This document shows positions 1-7,778 of a DNA stretch of 10,425 bases, piece after piece. The stretch is taken from contig JANXXV010000094.1 in the NCBI GenBank assembly GCA_025350445.1, forward strand, positions 1 to 10,425, written 5' to 3'. The DNA comes from Bryobacteraceae bacterium. Its GTDB lineage: Bacteria; Acidobacteriota; Terriglobia; Bryobacterales; Bryobacteraceae. The stretch's first letter is position 1; each line of letters starts with the position of its first letter. Both the position numbers and the translations under genes were made by a program. Below the pieces are notes generated by a model. That model was not told where the DNA came from and made no database searches. It saw nothing but the letters and a program-made list of their open reading frames with translations.

Positions 1-1805
1 AGCTCCGCCGTCGCCTCATCCAGCGTGGACCCCAACAGCGCATTGCTCGCGGACGCTTCAATCTTCCGCAGCAACAATTCCAGATTTATAGCCGGCGCAA
101 ACGCAGCAGTCAGTTTCGACAACCAAATCTCGAAAATCAACGCTGGCACAGACTCCGCCGTCAGCCGTGCATCCCAGTTCAGAATCCGCTGCACCGCCGC
201 CATCCGCATGCCCGGCGCTGGCTTCCATTTTCTAAGCACCGCCTGAAACCGCCGAGCCGGAATCGACAACACATCCTGCTGCATCACTTCGAAATCGGGC
301 ACTCCAAACTTCTTCGCCCCCGCAAGCAACTCCTCCACCCGCTGCACGCGGTACGCCAGGCCCCATTCATAAGTCAAGATCTTGTTATACCCGGCGGGAA
401 GAATATTGTTGTTCGCCGATGCCAGAAAATGCTTTGCCGGATTGAACGAAGCCGGCATCTGGTCCGCCGGAATGTAGCCGCTCCATTCAAACTCTCCATC
501 GCCCGGAACCGGCAGCAGTCCAGTCCAGTTCTTGCGCACCGGAGCCGAACCCGCCGCCACGAAACCAATGTTGCCCGCGGTATCGGCGTAAACCATATTC
601 TCCGATGGAACCCTGAATCGCGCCAGTGCCGTCCGGAACTCGGTCCAGTTCTTCGCACGCGCCCCGGAAAGCATCGCCAGATAACCCGCGCCGCCCGGTT
701 CGGTTCCCACCCAGCGCAGCGCATACGCCCGCTGATGCGCCCGGTCTTCATAAATAATCGGACCGTGGATCGTGAACCGCAGTTCCGCCTCCCGCGGGCT
801 CAATCCCTTCACCGCAATCTTCGGCCGTTCGATTGCAACCGCCTTCCACGCTCCCTGAAACCAATACTCATCGGCATTTTTCGGATTCAACTTCTCCACA
901 TACAGATCCTGCTGATCGGTGCCCGTGATGGTGAATCCGAATGCGATGTTTTCGTTATGACCCAAGGCGATACCCGGCAGCGCGGGCTCCCCCGCACCGA
1001 TCACATTCCACCCCGGGGCGACCAGATGAACCGTCTTTCGCAGCGAGGGCACGTCGAGCGCGCGATGCGGATCAGACGCCAGCAGCGGCTTGCCGGAAGC
1101 CGTGCGCGTGCCGTCCACCGCCCAGTTGTTACTGCCTTGGCCGAAAGCCGGCGCCGTCATCAAGCCACTGAATTCGCGCACCACTTCAAGAGTAATTTCG
1201 GCCAGATTCACACCCGGCGGCAGGGTCACGTCCGGCTTGGGAAACAGCAGATCGTTCTCTAGCGACGCGCTCAACCCTCGCTGCGCCACCTCTTGCGCAC
1301 GCGTTACCTCATGCACCACGTTGCGGCTGATAGAAAGGCCCGCCACGCGCGCCAGGCAATCCTCCGGAGCCCATAACCCCGGGTCATAACCGGCGGCGCG
1401 AAACTCCATCGTGCGCGCGCCGTTCAACGATTTGATGTAAGCGTTGATGCCGTTCGTGAACGCAGTGATGATCTGCCGCGCGTCCGGCGAGTAACTCTGC
1501 CACTCCGCGTTCCAATCGCCGCGGAAGTGGAACAGCCGGGCCATTCTGTCGCGCGGAATCAGCTGCGGGCCCAGCACCTCGGCCAGTTTGCCTGTTCCAA
1601 CGCGCCGCCACAGGTCGAGCTGAAAAAGCCGGTCCCGGGCATTGATGTACCCGTTAGCGAAGAACAAATCGTCCGTGTTTTTCGCGTAGATATGCGGCAC
1701 ACCCCAACGGTCGCGCAGAATCTCTACCGGCTGCTTTAGCCCGGCCACCTGTACCGTCTCCGCGCGCGCGGAAACCGCCAGTAGCAGCAAGATAGCGCGC
1801 TGCAT
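1..1805 (-). CDS. Penicillin amidase (acylase) family protein, secreted Ntn-hydrolase, 3' end cut by window
   Basis: The frame is open from ATG at 1805 to the window edge (601 codons, no stop), so the C-terminus is missing; family members are usually about 700-800 residues. Residues 1-15 look like a signal peptide ending in SARA, with cleavage before E16, so the enzyme is probably exported. An alpha-chain region follows, with VEILRDRWGVPHIYA at 27-41 and ARDRLFQLDLWRR at 56-68. GQGSNNWAVDG places the nucleophile at Ser225, the expected first residue of the beta chain after autocleavage. NNN begins at Asn465, which is beta position 241, matching the catalytic Asn of E. coli penicillin G acylase. 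In the family, proenzymes self-cleave and hydrolyse N-acyl amide bonds (beta-lactam side chains, acyl-homoserine lactones, other acyl amides); the substrate here cannot be told. The start overlaps the crotonase stop by one base (TAATG). No clear Shine-Dalgarno is visible, so translation is probably coupled. Confidence 0.93.
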   Translation of the reverse strand, partial: MQRAILLLLAVSARAETVQVAGLKQPVEILRDRWGVPHIYAKNTDDLFFANGYINARDRLFQLDLWRRVGTGKLAEVLGPQLIPRDRMARLFHFRGDWNAEWQSYSPDARQIITAFTNGINAYIKSLNGARTMEFRAAGYDPGLWAPEDCLARVAGLSISRNVVHEVTRAQEVAQRGLSASLENDLLFPKPDVTLPPGVNLAEITLEVVREFSGLMTAPAFGQGSNNWAVDGTRTASGKPLLASDPHRALDVPSLRKTVHLVAPGWNVIGAGEPALPGIALGHNENIAFGFTITGTDQQDLYVEKLNPKNADEYWFQGAWKAVAIERPKIAVKGLSPREAELRFTIHGPIIYEDRAHQRAYALRWVGTEPGGAGYLAMLSGARAKNWTEFRTALARFRVPSENMVYADTAGNIGFVAAGSAPVRKNWTGLLPVPGDGEFEWSGYIPADQMPASFNPAKHFLASANNNILPAGYNKILTYEWGLAYRVQRVEELLAGAKKFGVPDFEVMQQDVLSIPARRFQAVLRKWKPAPGMRMAAVQRILNWDARLTAESVPALIFEIWLSKLTAAFAPAINLELLLRKIEASASNALLGSTLDEATAE

Positions 1806-2577
1806 TATTGCGCCGAAGGCCAACGGGGCTTGCGTTTCTCATGGAAGGCGGTGACGCCTTCGGTGAAGTCTGCGCTCTCGAACGCCCGTCCCCTGTATTC
1901 CGCCGCCAGTTTCCCAAACGAGAGAGCGGTCGCGTCCCGGGTAACGTGGACAAATTCCAAACCCGTCGCGATGGCCTGCGAACTCGACTCCGCCAGTTGC
2001 GTCGCGATGGCGGTGGCACGGTCGTCCAGTTCCACCGCCGGAGCCACTTCATGGATGAAGCCCCACTGCATGGCTTCCGGCGTGTTGAAGATGCGCCCAG
2101 TCAAACTGAGTTCCACCGCGCGCCGCTCCCCCACCGCAGTCTTGATGGAGCGAAAGATCACAAACGGCCACATCGCAACGCGGATCTCCGTCAACCCGAA
2201 CGTGCACCCCTGCGCGGCGATGGCGACATGCGCATTCGCCACCAGGCCCAGACCGCCGCCCAGCGCGGGACCTTGCACCGCGGCCACAATCGGCTTGTTG
2301 CTGCGCGCTCCAATCGTAAAAACCTTCTCGTGAATATAGGTGCGCGGCGCCGCGTCCGGTTGAAGCACTTCATCCAGATCCATGCCCGCCGAAAACACCG
2401 GCCCGTTGGCATCAATCAGAATCGCGCCCACCTTTGGGTCTTTCACGCTTCATCGAAGGCGCAGGCGAATGCATGGCACAGATCGATACTCAACGCATTC
2501 CGTTTCTCCGGCCGGTTCAAAGTCAGGCGCAGTACGCGCCCCTCGCGGCTAACTGTCAAGCTCTCGCTGGTCAACAT
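1805..2577 (-). pseudogene. Enoyl-CoA hydratase/isomerase (crotonase) family gene, interrupted by a one-base frameshift
   Basis: Two frames together make one crotonase of normal length (about 257 residues once joined). The first runs from ATG at 2577 to a TGA at 2443-2445 (44 residues, with LTLNRPEKRNALS). The second, open from GTG at 2446 to TAA at 1805, begins KDPKVGAILIDANG and continues with the oxyanion-hole motifs FSAGMD and GPALGGGLGLV, then FGLTEI. Restoring one base, probably a G lost from GCGGTG at 2445-2446, gives AFDEAVKDPKVG. In joined numbering, the Glu matching rat hydratase E164 is present at 131 (LTEI). The position of E144 is Gly111 (GGGLGL), so it may act as an isomerase or altered hydratase. 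By context it would act on an unsaturated or branched acyl-CoA after carboxylation. The second part could restart at GTG, whose last two bases form the TGA with the next A, but it would lack the first beta-strands. Sequencing error and true pseudogene are both possible. Confidence 0.88.
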
Positions 2578-2881
2578 CGATCTCCATGCGCAGTAGCGCG
2601 GCGCTCATTGTCTTCCCCTGCGCATCCACGCGGAAGGTCAGCGTTCCGCCGCCGCCCAGCGCCTCGTGGAGTAGAAAGTTCAACGCGCCCAGGTTGGGCA
2701 GTTCATATCGATTCACCTCGCCCTTCACCATTTCACCGAAATGCCGCTTCACGCGCTCCGCGGTCACTTCGCGCACCAGAAGGGGATAGTGCCGCGAATC
2801 GTAGGCGATGACGCCGATGTTCGAAGTGTCGCCCTTGTCGCCCGAACGGCCATGGGCGATTTGCGATAACGGGATCTTCAT
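2549..2881 (-). CDS. AtuA C-terminal (ferredoxin-fold-like) domain protein, stand-alone
   Basis: A 110-residue protein with [15 protein letters not shown] at 10-24 near its start. This Gly/Asp-rich motif is characteristic of the domain at the C-terminus of AtuA-type proteins. [17 protein letters not shown] follows in the second half. In Pseudomonas AtuA this domain is fused to the large DUF1446 domain; here it is a separate gene directly after it, with a 4 nt ATGA overlap, so the two products probably form one complex. The start is ATG at 2881 because GGAGG lies 7 nt upstream and homology begins there; the open frame reaches further up to 2935, but that part only shadows the preceding gene. 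Its biochemical role is not known. The context of carboxylase and crotonase points to branched acyl-CoA catabolism. Confidence 0.85.
   Translation of the reverse strand: MKIPLSQIAHGRSGDKGDTSNIGVIAYDSRHYPLLVREVTAERVKRHFGEMVKGEVNRYELPNLGALNFLLHEALGGGGTLTFRVDAQGKTMSAALLRMEIDVDQRELDS
2582..2585 (-). promoter_or_regulatory. Shine-Dalgarno for the crotonase start
   Basis: GGAG lies 4 nt before the ATG at 2577, inside the end of the preceding gene. It supports a crotonase start 29 nt inside the AtuA C-terminal-domain gene rather than the GTG at 2446. This supports reading the GTG-started frame as the second half of a broken gene. Confidence 0.6.
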
Positions 2882-4212
2882 TCCACCACCTCCACGCTGG
2901 TCTCGATCTCTGTGCGTGGCACCAGCGCAGGCCAATAGGCTACCACTTCGCGCACCGGAGGGCGTCCATCTCCGAAGCCTGTGGCCGTCGGCGGACCGTT
3001 CAGCACCAGCGGGATCAACTCGCGTGTGAAGCGGTCCACCGCCTTGCGGTCCGCACCGCGAACGCCGATGCGCAGTTGGATCTCAGGCGGGTCGGCTGGA
3101 GGACGCGCCGCCGGCCCGTGGCAGGCGTTGTAGCCAAAGTACTCTGAGAAAATCTCATCAAAATGCAAGCCGAGCCCGCGCAACCGTTCCCGCACAATGG
3201 CATCGGCAGCCTGCGCTTTCTCCAGCGCTTGCGGCCAACTGTAGACTAGCGTGCCAATGGCCTTCCATCCAAACGCATAGCTGATGGAAACCTTCAGGGT
3301 TTCAGTGCGCGGGCCGCCGCGAATACCGGAGACGCGCACGCGGTCCGGGCCAATATCTTCCAGCTTGATGCTGGTGAAGTCGGCCACGCAATCCGGCGTG
3401 ATGTAGTTCTTCGGGTCCCCCAGTTCATAAAGCAGTTGCTCCTTCACCACGTCGCTATGCACACGGCCGCCGGTGCCGCGGTGCTTGGTGATGACGAACG
3501 ATCCGTCAGGCTCCGCTTCAATAATCGGATAACCCACGTTGGCCATGTCCGGAATGCTCTGCCAGTCTACCTGGCAGTTGCCGCCGGTACACTGCGCACC
3601 GCATTCCACGATATGTCCGGCGATGGTCCCGGCAGCCAGCAGGTTGTGGTCCGTGGCCTTCCATCCGAAGCGGTGAATCATCGGCGCCAGTGCCAGCGCG
3701 GTGTCGGTACAACGGCCGGCGATGATCACATCGGCGCCCGTTGCCATCGCATCCACGAGCGGAAACGCGCCGATGTAAGCGTTGGCACTGAGGATCTGAT
3801 CGCGAATGGTAGAGAGCGGCTCGCCGGTATCCATGTTCTTCATGGCTAGGCCCCGCGCCAGCATGTCATCCACCCGGCTGTAAATATCGTCTCCCAGCAC
3901 CACCGCCACTTTCAACGCCGGAGCCAGCCGCCTCACTTCCTGCGCGCACGCGATGGGATTCACCCCGCCCGCGTTCGCAATCACCTTGACGCCGCGCTCT
4001 TTCAACAGCTTTGCCACGCGCCCAATCAACACCGGAAAGTCGCGGGCATAACCCAGCTTCGGATCGTCCCGCTTCTGCTTCTGCAGAATCGACATCGTGA
4101 TCTCCGCCAGATAATCGAGGATCAGATAGTCAATCGGCCCCTGCTCCACCAGGCGCACCGGCGCCTCCAGCCAGTCGCCCCAAAAGCCTTGCCCGTTGGC
4201 AATGCGGATCAT
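2878..4212 (-). CDS. AtuA-type (DUF1446) acyclic terpene utilisation family protein
   Basis: A 444-residue protein with the features of the AtuA/DUF1446 family: [11 protein letters not shown] at 4-14, [10 protein letters not shown] at 33-42, [11 protein letters not shown] at 76-86, [15 protein letters not shown] at 163-177 and [14 protein letters not shown] at 199-212. Family members occur beside acyl-CoA carboxylases in terpene (Atu) and related branched-chain acid operons, but their reaction has not been settled. Pseudomonas AtuA also carries a C-terminal domain that is encoded by the next gene here, so this is the split form. ATG at 4212 has GGAG 5 nt upstream and overlaps the carboxylase stop by 4 nt (ATGA); its own stop overlaps the next start in the same way. 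The frame is intact. The protein has no signal peptide and is probably cytoplasmic. The family call is secure and the function open. Confidence 0.92.
   Translation of the reverse strand: MIRIANGQGFWGDWLEAPVRLVEQGPIDYLILDYLAEITMSILQKQKRDDPKLGYARDFPVLIGRVAKLLKERGVKVIANAGGVNPIACAQEVRRLAPALKVAVVLGDDIYSRVDDMLARGLAMKNMDTGEPLSTIRDQILSANAYIGAFPLVDAMATGADVIIAGRCTDTALALAPMIHRFGWKATDHNLLAAGTIAGHIVECGAQCTGGNCQVDWQSIPDMANVGYPIIEAEPDGSFVITKHRGTGGRVHSDVVKEQLLYELGDPKNYITPDCVADFTSIKLEDIGPDRVRVSGIRGGPRTETLKVSISYAFGWKAIGTLVYSWPQALEKAQAADAIVRERLRGLGLHFDEIFSEYFGYNACHGPAARPPADPPEIQLRIGVRGADRKAVDRFTRELIPLVLNGPPTATGFGDGRPPVREVVAYWPALVPRTEIETSVEVVE
2889..2893 (-). promoter_or_regulatory. Shine-Dalgarno fixing the start of the AtuA C-terminal-domain gene
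   Basis: GGAGG sits 7 nt upstream of ATG 2881 and within the 3' end of the AtuA-type gene. It is the strongest ribosome binding site in this operon and selects 2881 over a longer in-frame start at 2935. Confidence 0.7.
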
Positions 4213-5779
4213 AGCGTCTCCAGCACCAGATGTTCGCTGGGCCTCGTGGAATACATGCTCACCTCCAGGGCGAACGTCAGCACGCGGCGCGTACTCAACG
4301 GGTCTATCAGGGCATCCACATGGCCGCGCGCCGCGGCGAACTTCGCATCCAGCCAGCGGTCGTAATCGGCACGCGTTTGATCAATTCTGCGCTGCAACTC
4401 TTCGGGCACCGGATTTCCCTCTTTCCGCAGCTTTTCCAGCTCCGGACCATGGACGGCCTTCACCGCCGATTCGCCTTCCATCACACCAATGCGCGCCGTG
4501 GGCCAGGCGAAGGCGAAGTGTGGATCGAAGCCCTGCGCCGCCATCGCGTAGTATCCCGCGCCGCTGGCATGATTGGTGGTGAGCACAATCTTCGGCACCG
4601 TCGCGCAGGCCATGGTTTCCACCATCTGTGCTCCCGCCCGGATGATACCTTCGCTCTCGGCCTCGCCACCCACCATGAAGCCGGAGACGTCTTGAATGTA
4701 AAAGATCGGGGTGCGATGGCGCTCGGCGTTATCCACAAAGTAGGCCACCTTGCGCGCCGATTCCGTATACACGATGCCGCCAATCCGAGGCCCTTCGGGC
4801 GTTCGCAAGAAGCCGCGCCGATTAGCGATGATCGCCACCGGATGCCCCGCCAGACGAGCGTTGGCGCAGAGCATCTCCGGCGCATGTCCGGGCTGAAATT
4901 CGAGATAATCTTCCGCATCGAAGATGCGATCGAGTATCTCCGTCACTTCGTATGGCGCACGGTGATCCGCGGGCAGGACATCATAAAGACCCTCCGCGGA
5001 TTTCGCAGGCGCACCCGCGTGCGGCCTCGGCGGCGGTTCGGGAATCGAGCGGAACTGCTGCCGGATCAGGGCGAGACAATCGGCATCGTCCTTCGCCATA
5101 AAATGCGCCACGCCGCTGACGCGCGTGTGCATCGCCGCGCCGCCCAATGACTCGGCGTCAATCACCTGCCCCACCGCGCCCTTCACCAGGTTCGGCCCGC
5201 CCAGCCCCATGAAGCTGGTCTTCTCCACCATAATGATCACGTCGCTAAGCGCAGGCAGATACGCGCACCCGCGATGCACGGCCCCATCACCGCCGCGATC
5301 TGCGGGACGCGGAGCTTGTGCCGCATCAGCGAATTGTAGTAAAAGATCCGGGACGCGCCATACTGCCCGGGAAAGATACCGTCCTGCAACGGCAGATTGA
5401 CGCCGGCCGAGTCCACCAGATACACAATTGGCACGCGGTTGCGCATGGCAATCTCCTGCGCCCGCAGGATCTTGGTGATGGTCTCGGGCCACCATGCACC
5501 GGCCTTCACCGTAGCGTCGTTGGCAACAATCACGCAAGGGCGCCCTTCAATTCGCGCCAGCCCCGTCACCACACCGGCACCCGGCGCCTGGCCTTCGTAG
5601 CGGTCCCACGCAATCAGCAGGCCCACTTCCAGAAACATGGACCCATGGTCAATCAGCTTGGCGATACGCTCCCGCGCGGTGAGCTTCCCGTCGCGATGCT
5701 GCTTATCGATCTTTGCCGCGCCGCCGCCCAGCCGCAGACGGTCTTCCAGTTCCTGAAGCTGCTCTACCTGTTGCTTCAT
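4209..5779 (-). pseudogene. Acyl-CoA carboxylase beta subunit (methylcrotonyl-/geranyl-CoA carboxylase type), one-base frameshift
   Basis: This is the carboxyltransferase beta subunit of a biotin-dependent acyl-CoA carboxylase, which moves carboxyl from biotin to an acyl-CoA. The first frame (ATG 5779 to TGA 5237) gives LGGGAAKIDKQHRDGKLTARERI, NDATVKAGAWWPETI at 87-101, VDSAGVNLP and VMGPCIAG, then turns to unrelated residues. The second frame takes over at about 5264 with AYLPALSDVIIMVEKT and runs to 4209, including DVSGFMVGGEAE, NHASGAGYYAMAAQGFDP and FAWPTARIGVMEGE. Adding one G at 5265-5266 gives the canonical CIAGGAYLPAL and a protein of about 523 residues, normal for the family. So one base is missing, in the gene or in the assembly. 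C-terminal motifs resemble methylcrotonyl/geranyl-CoA carboxylases more than propionyl-CoA carboxylase; the true substrate is unproven. It is the first gene of the operon. The partner biotin carboxylase subunit is not here. Confidence 0.9.
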
Positions 5780-5817
5780 CCGCTCTTAGTTTACTGTGTC
5801 GGCTATGCTAGCTGGAG
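5780..5817. promoter_or_regulatory. Short divergent intergenic region between the acyl-CoA operon and the AI-2E gene
   Basis: Only 38 bp separate the two opposed ATGs, so any promoters must sit here and inside the coding regions. On the plus strand TATGCT (5804-5809) and on the minus strand TAAACT (5793-5788) each match 4 of 6 bases of a sigma-70 -10 box. Each ends 8 nt before its ATG. No good -35 box is seen. GGAG at 5814-5817 touches the plus-strand ATG directly, too close to work as a normal Shine-Dalgarno. These are weak signals; only the tight divergent layout is certain. Confidence 0.35.
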
Positions 5818-6858
5818 ATGCTTGGAATCGATAACCGCGCGGCGCGTGTTACCTGGACCGGATTGCTAATCGCGCTTGTCGCCTGGATGGGGTACAGCGC
5901 CCGCGGCGCCATCCTGCTCTTCATCCTCGCGATCTTTTTCGCCTACCTGCTGGCCCCGGTAGTCGAATTTTTGGATAGCCGGACGCCGCGCAGCGTGCCC
6001 CACGGCTTGTCTCTGGCCGCCGTCTACGCGGTGCTGATCGCTTCCTTGATCTTCGGCGGCATCTCCTTCGGATCGAAACTTTCCGACCAGGCATCGGCTT
6101 TGATGACGCGCCTGCCGGATTTGATCAACAATCGCACGCTGGAAAGCCAGCCCCTTCCCGGCTGGCTGGAACCCTATCGCGCGCGAATCATCGATGCTGT
6201 CCGCGCGCAAACGCAAAACAGCGCTCAGCAAATCGTCCCCATGCTGCAAAACTTCGGCCTGAAGATTGCCACTCTTGCAGGCGGAGCCCTCTTCTTCGTC
6301 CTGGTACCCATCCTCAGCTTCTTCTTCTTGAAAGACGCGCGCGAGTTGCGCCGCCACCTGCTCAGCTTCTTCTACGCCAGCCCGCGGCACGACGCACTCG
6401 AAGAAGTGCTGGACGACCTGCATCTCCTGCTCGGCAAATATATCCGGGCGCTGGTCCTGCTTTCCGGCGCCACGTTTTGGAGCTACCTCATCTTCATGGA
6501 AGTGTTCCGCGTGCCCTACTCGGCGCTGCTCGCCGTGCTGGGCGCGATGCTTGAGTTTATCCCCGTGTTGGGGCCGCTGACGGCTTCGGTGATCATCCTG
6601 CTGGTAGCGGCTTTCAGCGGCTTCCCGCACGTGTTGTGGATTCTCATCTTCCTGGCCGTCTACCGCATCTTCCAGGACTACATCCTTTCGCCCTACCTGA
6701 TGAGTGAAGGAGTGGAACTGCACCCGTTGCTGGTCATCTTCGGCGTGCTGGCAGGCGAGGAAGTCGGCGGCATCTGGGGCATGTTTCTCTCGGTTCCCTT
6801 CCTGGCCACCATGCGTGTCATCCTCGTGCGATTTCAAAAGGGCAAACTGCAGGTATGA
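5818..6858 (+). CDS. AI-2E family transporter (TqsA/PerM-like membrane protein)
   Basis: A 346-residue polytopic membrane protein of the AI-2E transporter family. Likely membrane segments, judged by hydrophobicity, are near 13-28, 30-50, 63-84, 150-171, 210-230, 235-266, 271-290 and 303-335. Family signatures are visible: FFAYLLAPVVEFLD at 40-53, the hydrophilic loop at about 86-145, FIPVLGPLTASVIILL at 247-262, and AGEEVGGIWGMFLSVP at 312-327. Members have been linked to export of autoinducer-2 (TqsA), to ion/proton antiport or to unspecified permease roles, so substrate cannot be assigned. The start MLGIDNRAARVTW matches the usual family N-terminus and no better in-frame start exists upstream. 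The stop overlaps the next gene by 4 nt (ATGA), so the two are probably co-translated. Length is normal for the family. Confidence 0.92.
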   Translation: MLGIDNRAARVTWTGLLIALVAWMGYSARGAILLFILAIFFAYLLAPVVEFLDSRTPRSVPHGLSLAAVYAVLIASLIFGGISFGSKLSDQASALMTRLPDLINNRTLESQPLPGWLEPYRARIIDAVRAQTQNSAQQIVPMLQNFGLKIATLAGGALFFVLVPILSFFFLKDARELRRHLLSFFYASPRHDALEEVLDDLHLLLGKYIRALVLLSGATFWSYLIFMEVFRVPYSALLAVLGAMLEFIPVLGPLTASVIILLVAAFSGFPHVLWILIFLAVYRIFQDYILSPYLMSEGVELHPLLVIFGVLAGEEVGGIWGMFLSVPFLATMRVILVRFQKGKLQV

Positions 6859-7778
6859 AATGGTGGGCACTTTTATACGCTGCGCCGCTCTTTGCCCACA
6901 CCATCAGCATGAGCAACGGCGACCTGCAAATCCAGGGCAACCAAGCCGGGTATCAACTGCGCATGCCTGCCTATGAGATCACGCACCTGCGGGATCCACC
7001 CCGGCAGTTGTTCGAAAGCCTGCGCTTCTCCAGCGGCGGCCGCGACGCAAAGCTGCTTCAGAAAACCTGTCACGATAACCCGGCCACCGGCATGTATGTA
7101 TGCGACGCCACCTATGAATTCCCCGCCCCTGTAGAGACGCTTGATGTGGAATGCCGTCTGGCGCGAATTACCGTTCCGAACCACGTTCATCTACTGCGCG
7201 CCGCCCGCGATGGAAAGACGGATCAGGCAATTTTCGATGTATCGTTTGAGAAAGCATCGCTGCGCTTCCGTCCGCTCACTCCGCTGGAAACCGCCATCAA
7301 CGAGATCTTCGCAGGCGCGCTGCGGGCCTCAACCGCCGTAGCCGGGCTGCTGTTCCTGTTCGCGCTGGCGCTGGCATCGCGGTCGTGGAAAGAACTAAGC
7401 ATGCTCACAGTAGCCTTCGTTCTTGGCGAAGCAATCGCCTGTCTGATCCAGTGGAATCCTTCGCCCCGCTTCATTGAGGCAGCGATGGGCCTCACCGTCG
7501 CCTATCTGGCCGTGGAGATTTTGCTTTTGCCCACTGCGGGCCACCGCTGGGCTGTAGCGGGAATTCTCGGCATCTTCCACGGCATGTACTTCGCGCTTTT
7601 CATCAGGAGTAGCGAGTACCGTGCGGCGTATGTGATGGCCGGCGTCGTGGTGGCGGAGCTTTCGCTGATTCTGATCCTGTGGCTGCTTACGCGGCGGGCT
7701 ACACGCGTCCACCGCTATGCGGCGATGCTGCTGATCGGCGTCGGCATGGTCTGGTTCGCTCAAAGTACGATGCGGTAG
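6855..7778 (+). CDS. HupE/UreJ-like membrane protein with exported N-terminal domain, degenerate metal motifs
   Basis: A 307-residue protein. Residues 1-14 form a signal peptide (cleavage likely after PLFA, before HTIS). An exported domain spans about 15-150 and has Cys72, Cys83 and Cys100. A membrane domain follows, with segments near 160-176, 181-198, 205-225, 232-250, 257-278 and 287-303. The layout, the phrase ASRSWKELSMLTVAFVLGE and FHGMYFA at 241-247 match the HupE/UreJ_2 family, whose relatives are thought to handle nickel or cobalt. In typical members the first membrane segments carry conserved His/Asp (DHLLFL-like and VAHS-like motifs); here these read VAGLLFL and VLGEA, so only His242 is kept. 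Metal transport is therefore doubtful. It overlaps the AI-2E gene by 4 nt, and its 3' end overlaps the opposed acetyltransferase gene by 19 bp, leaving no room for a separate terminator. Confidence 0.75.
   Translation: MKWWALLYAAPLFAHTISMSNGDLQIQGNQAGYQLRMPAYEITHLRDPPRQLFESLRFSSGGRDAKLLQKTCHDNPATGMYVCDATYEFPAPVETLDVECRLARITVPNHVHLLRAARDGKTDQAIFDVSFEKASLRFRPLTPLETAINEIFAGALRASTAVAGLLFLFALALASRSWKELSMLTVAFVLGEAIACLIQWNPSPRFIEAAMGLTVAYLAVEILLLPTAGHRWAVAGILGIFHGMYFALFIRSSEYRAAYVMAGVVVAELSLILILWLLTRRATRVHRYAAMLLIGVGMVWFAQSTMR

Noticed and set aside
374..430. Suspected frameshift in the penicillin amidase near residue 465
   Set aside because: A careful re-read of the minus strand (ATTCTTCCCGCCGGGTAT) shows the frame is intact, giving NNNILPAGYNK.
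429..1262. 277-codon plus-strand open frame inside the penicillin amidase region
   Set aside because: The minus strand carries a continuous, well-conserved amidase with signal peptide and SNNW nucleophile. The plus-strand product is Arg/His-rich and matches nothing known.
2440..2450. Programmed -1 ribosomal frameshift in the crotonase
   Set aside because: No X-XXY-YYZ slippery sequence is present at GAAGCGTGAAAG and no downstream pseudoknot was apparent, so a base deletion is simpler.
2882..2935. 18-residue N-terminal extension of the AtuA C-terminal-domain protein
   Set aside because: The extension overlaps the previous gene and lacks homology; a strong GGAGG sits 7 nt before ATG 2881.
4230..5150. 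306-codon plus-strand open frame across the carboxylase gene
   Set aside because: It is a shadow of the carboxylase; the minus strand gives family motifs throughout apart from the single-base lesion.
5866..6870. 334-codon open frame on the minus strand opposite the AI-2E gene
   Set aside because: It is rich in Gln, Glu, Asp and His with no hydrophobic core, as expected from the reverse of a hydrophobic membrane-protein gene. The plus-strand frame has clear family motifs.
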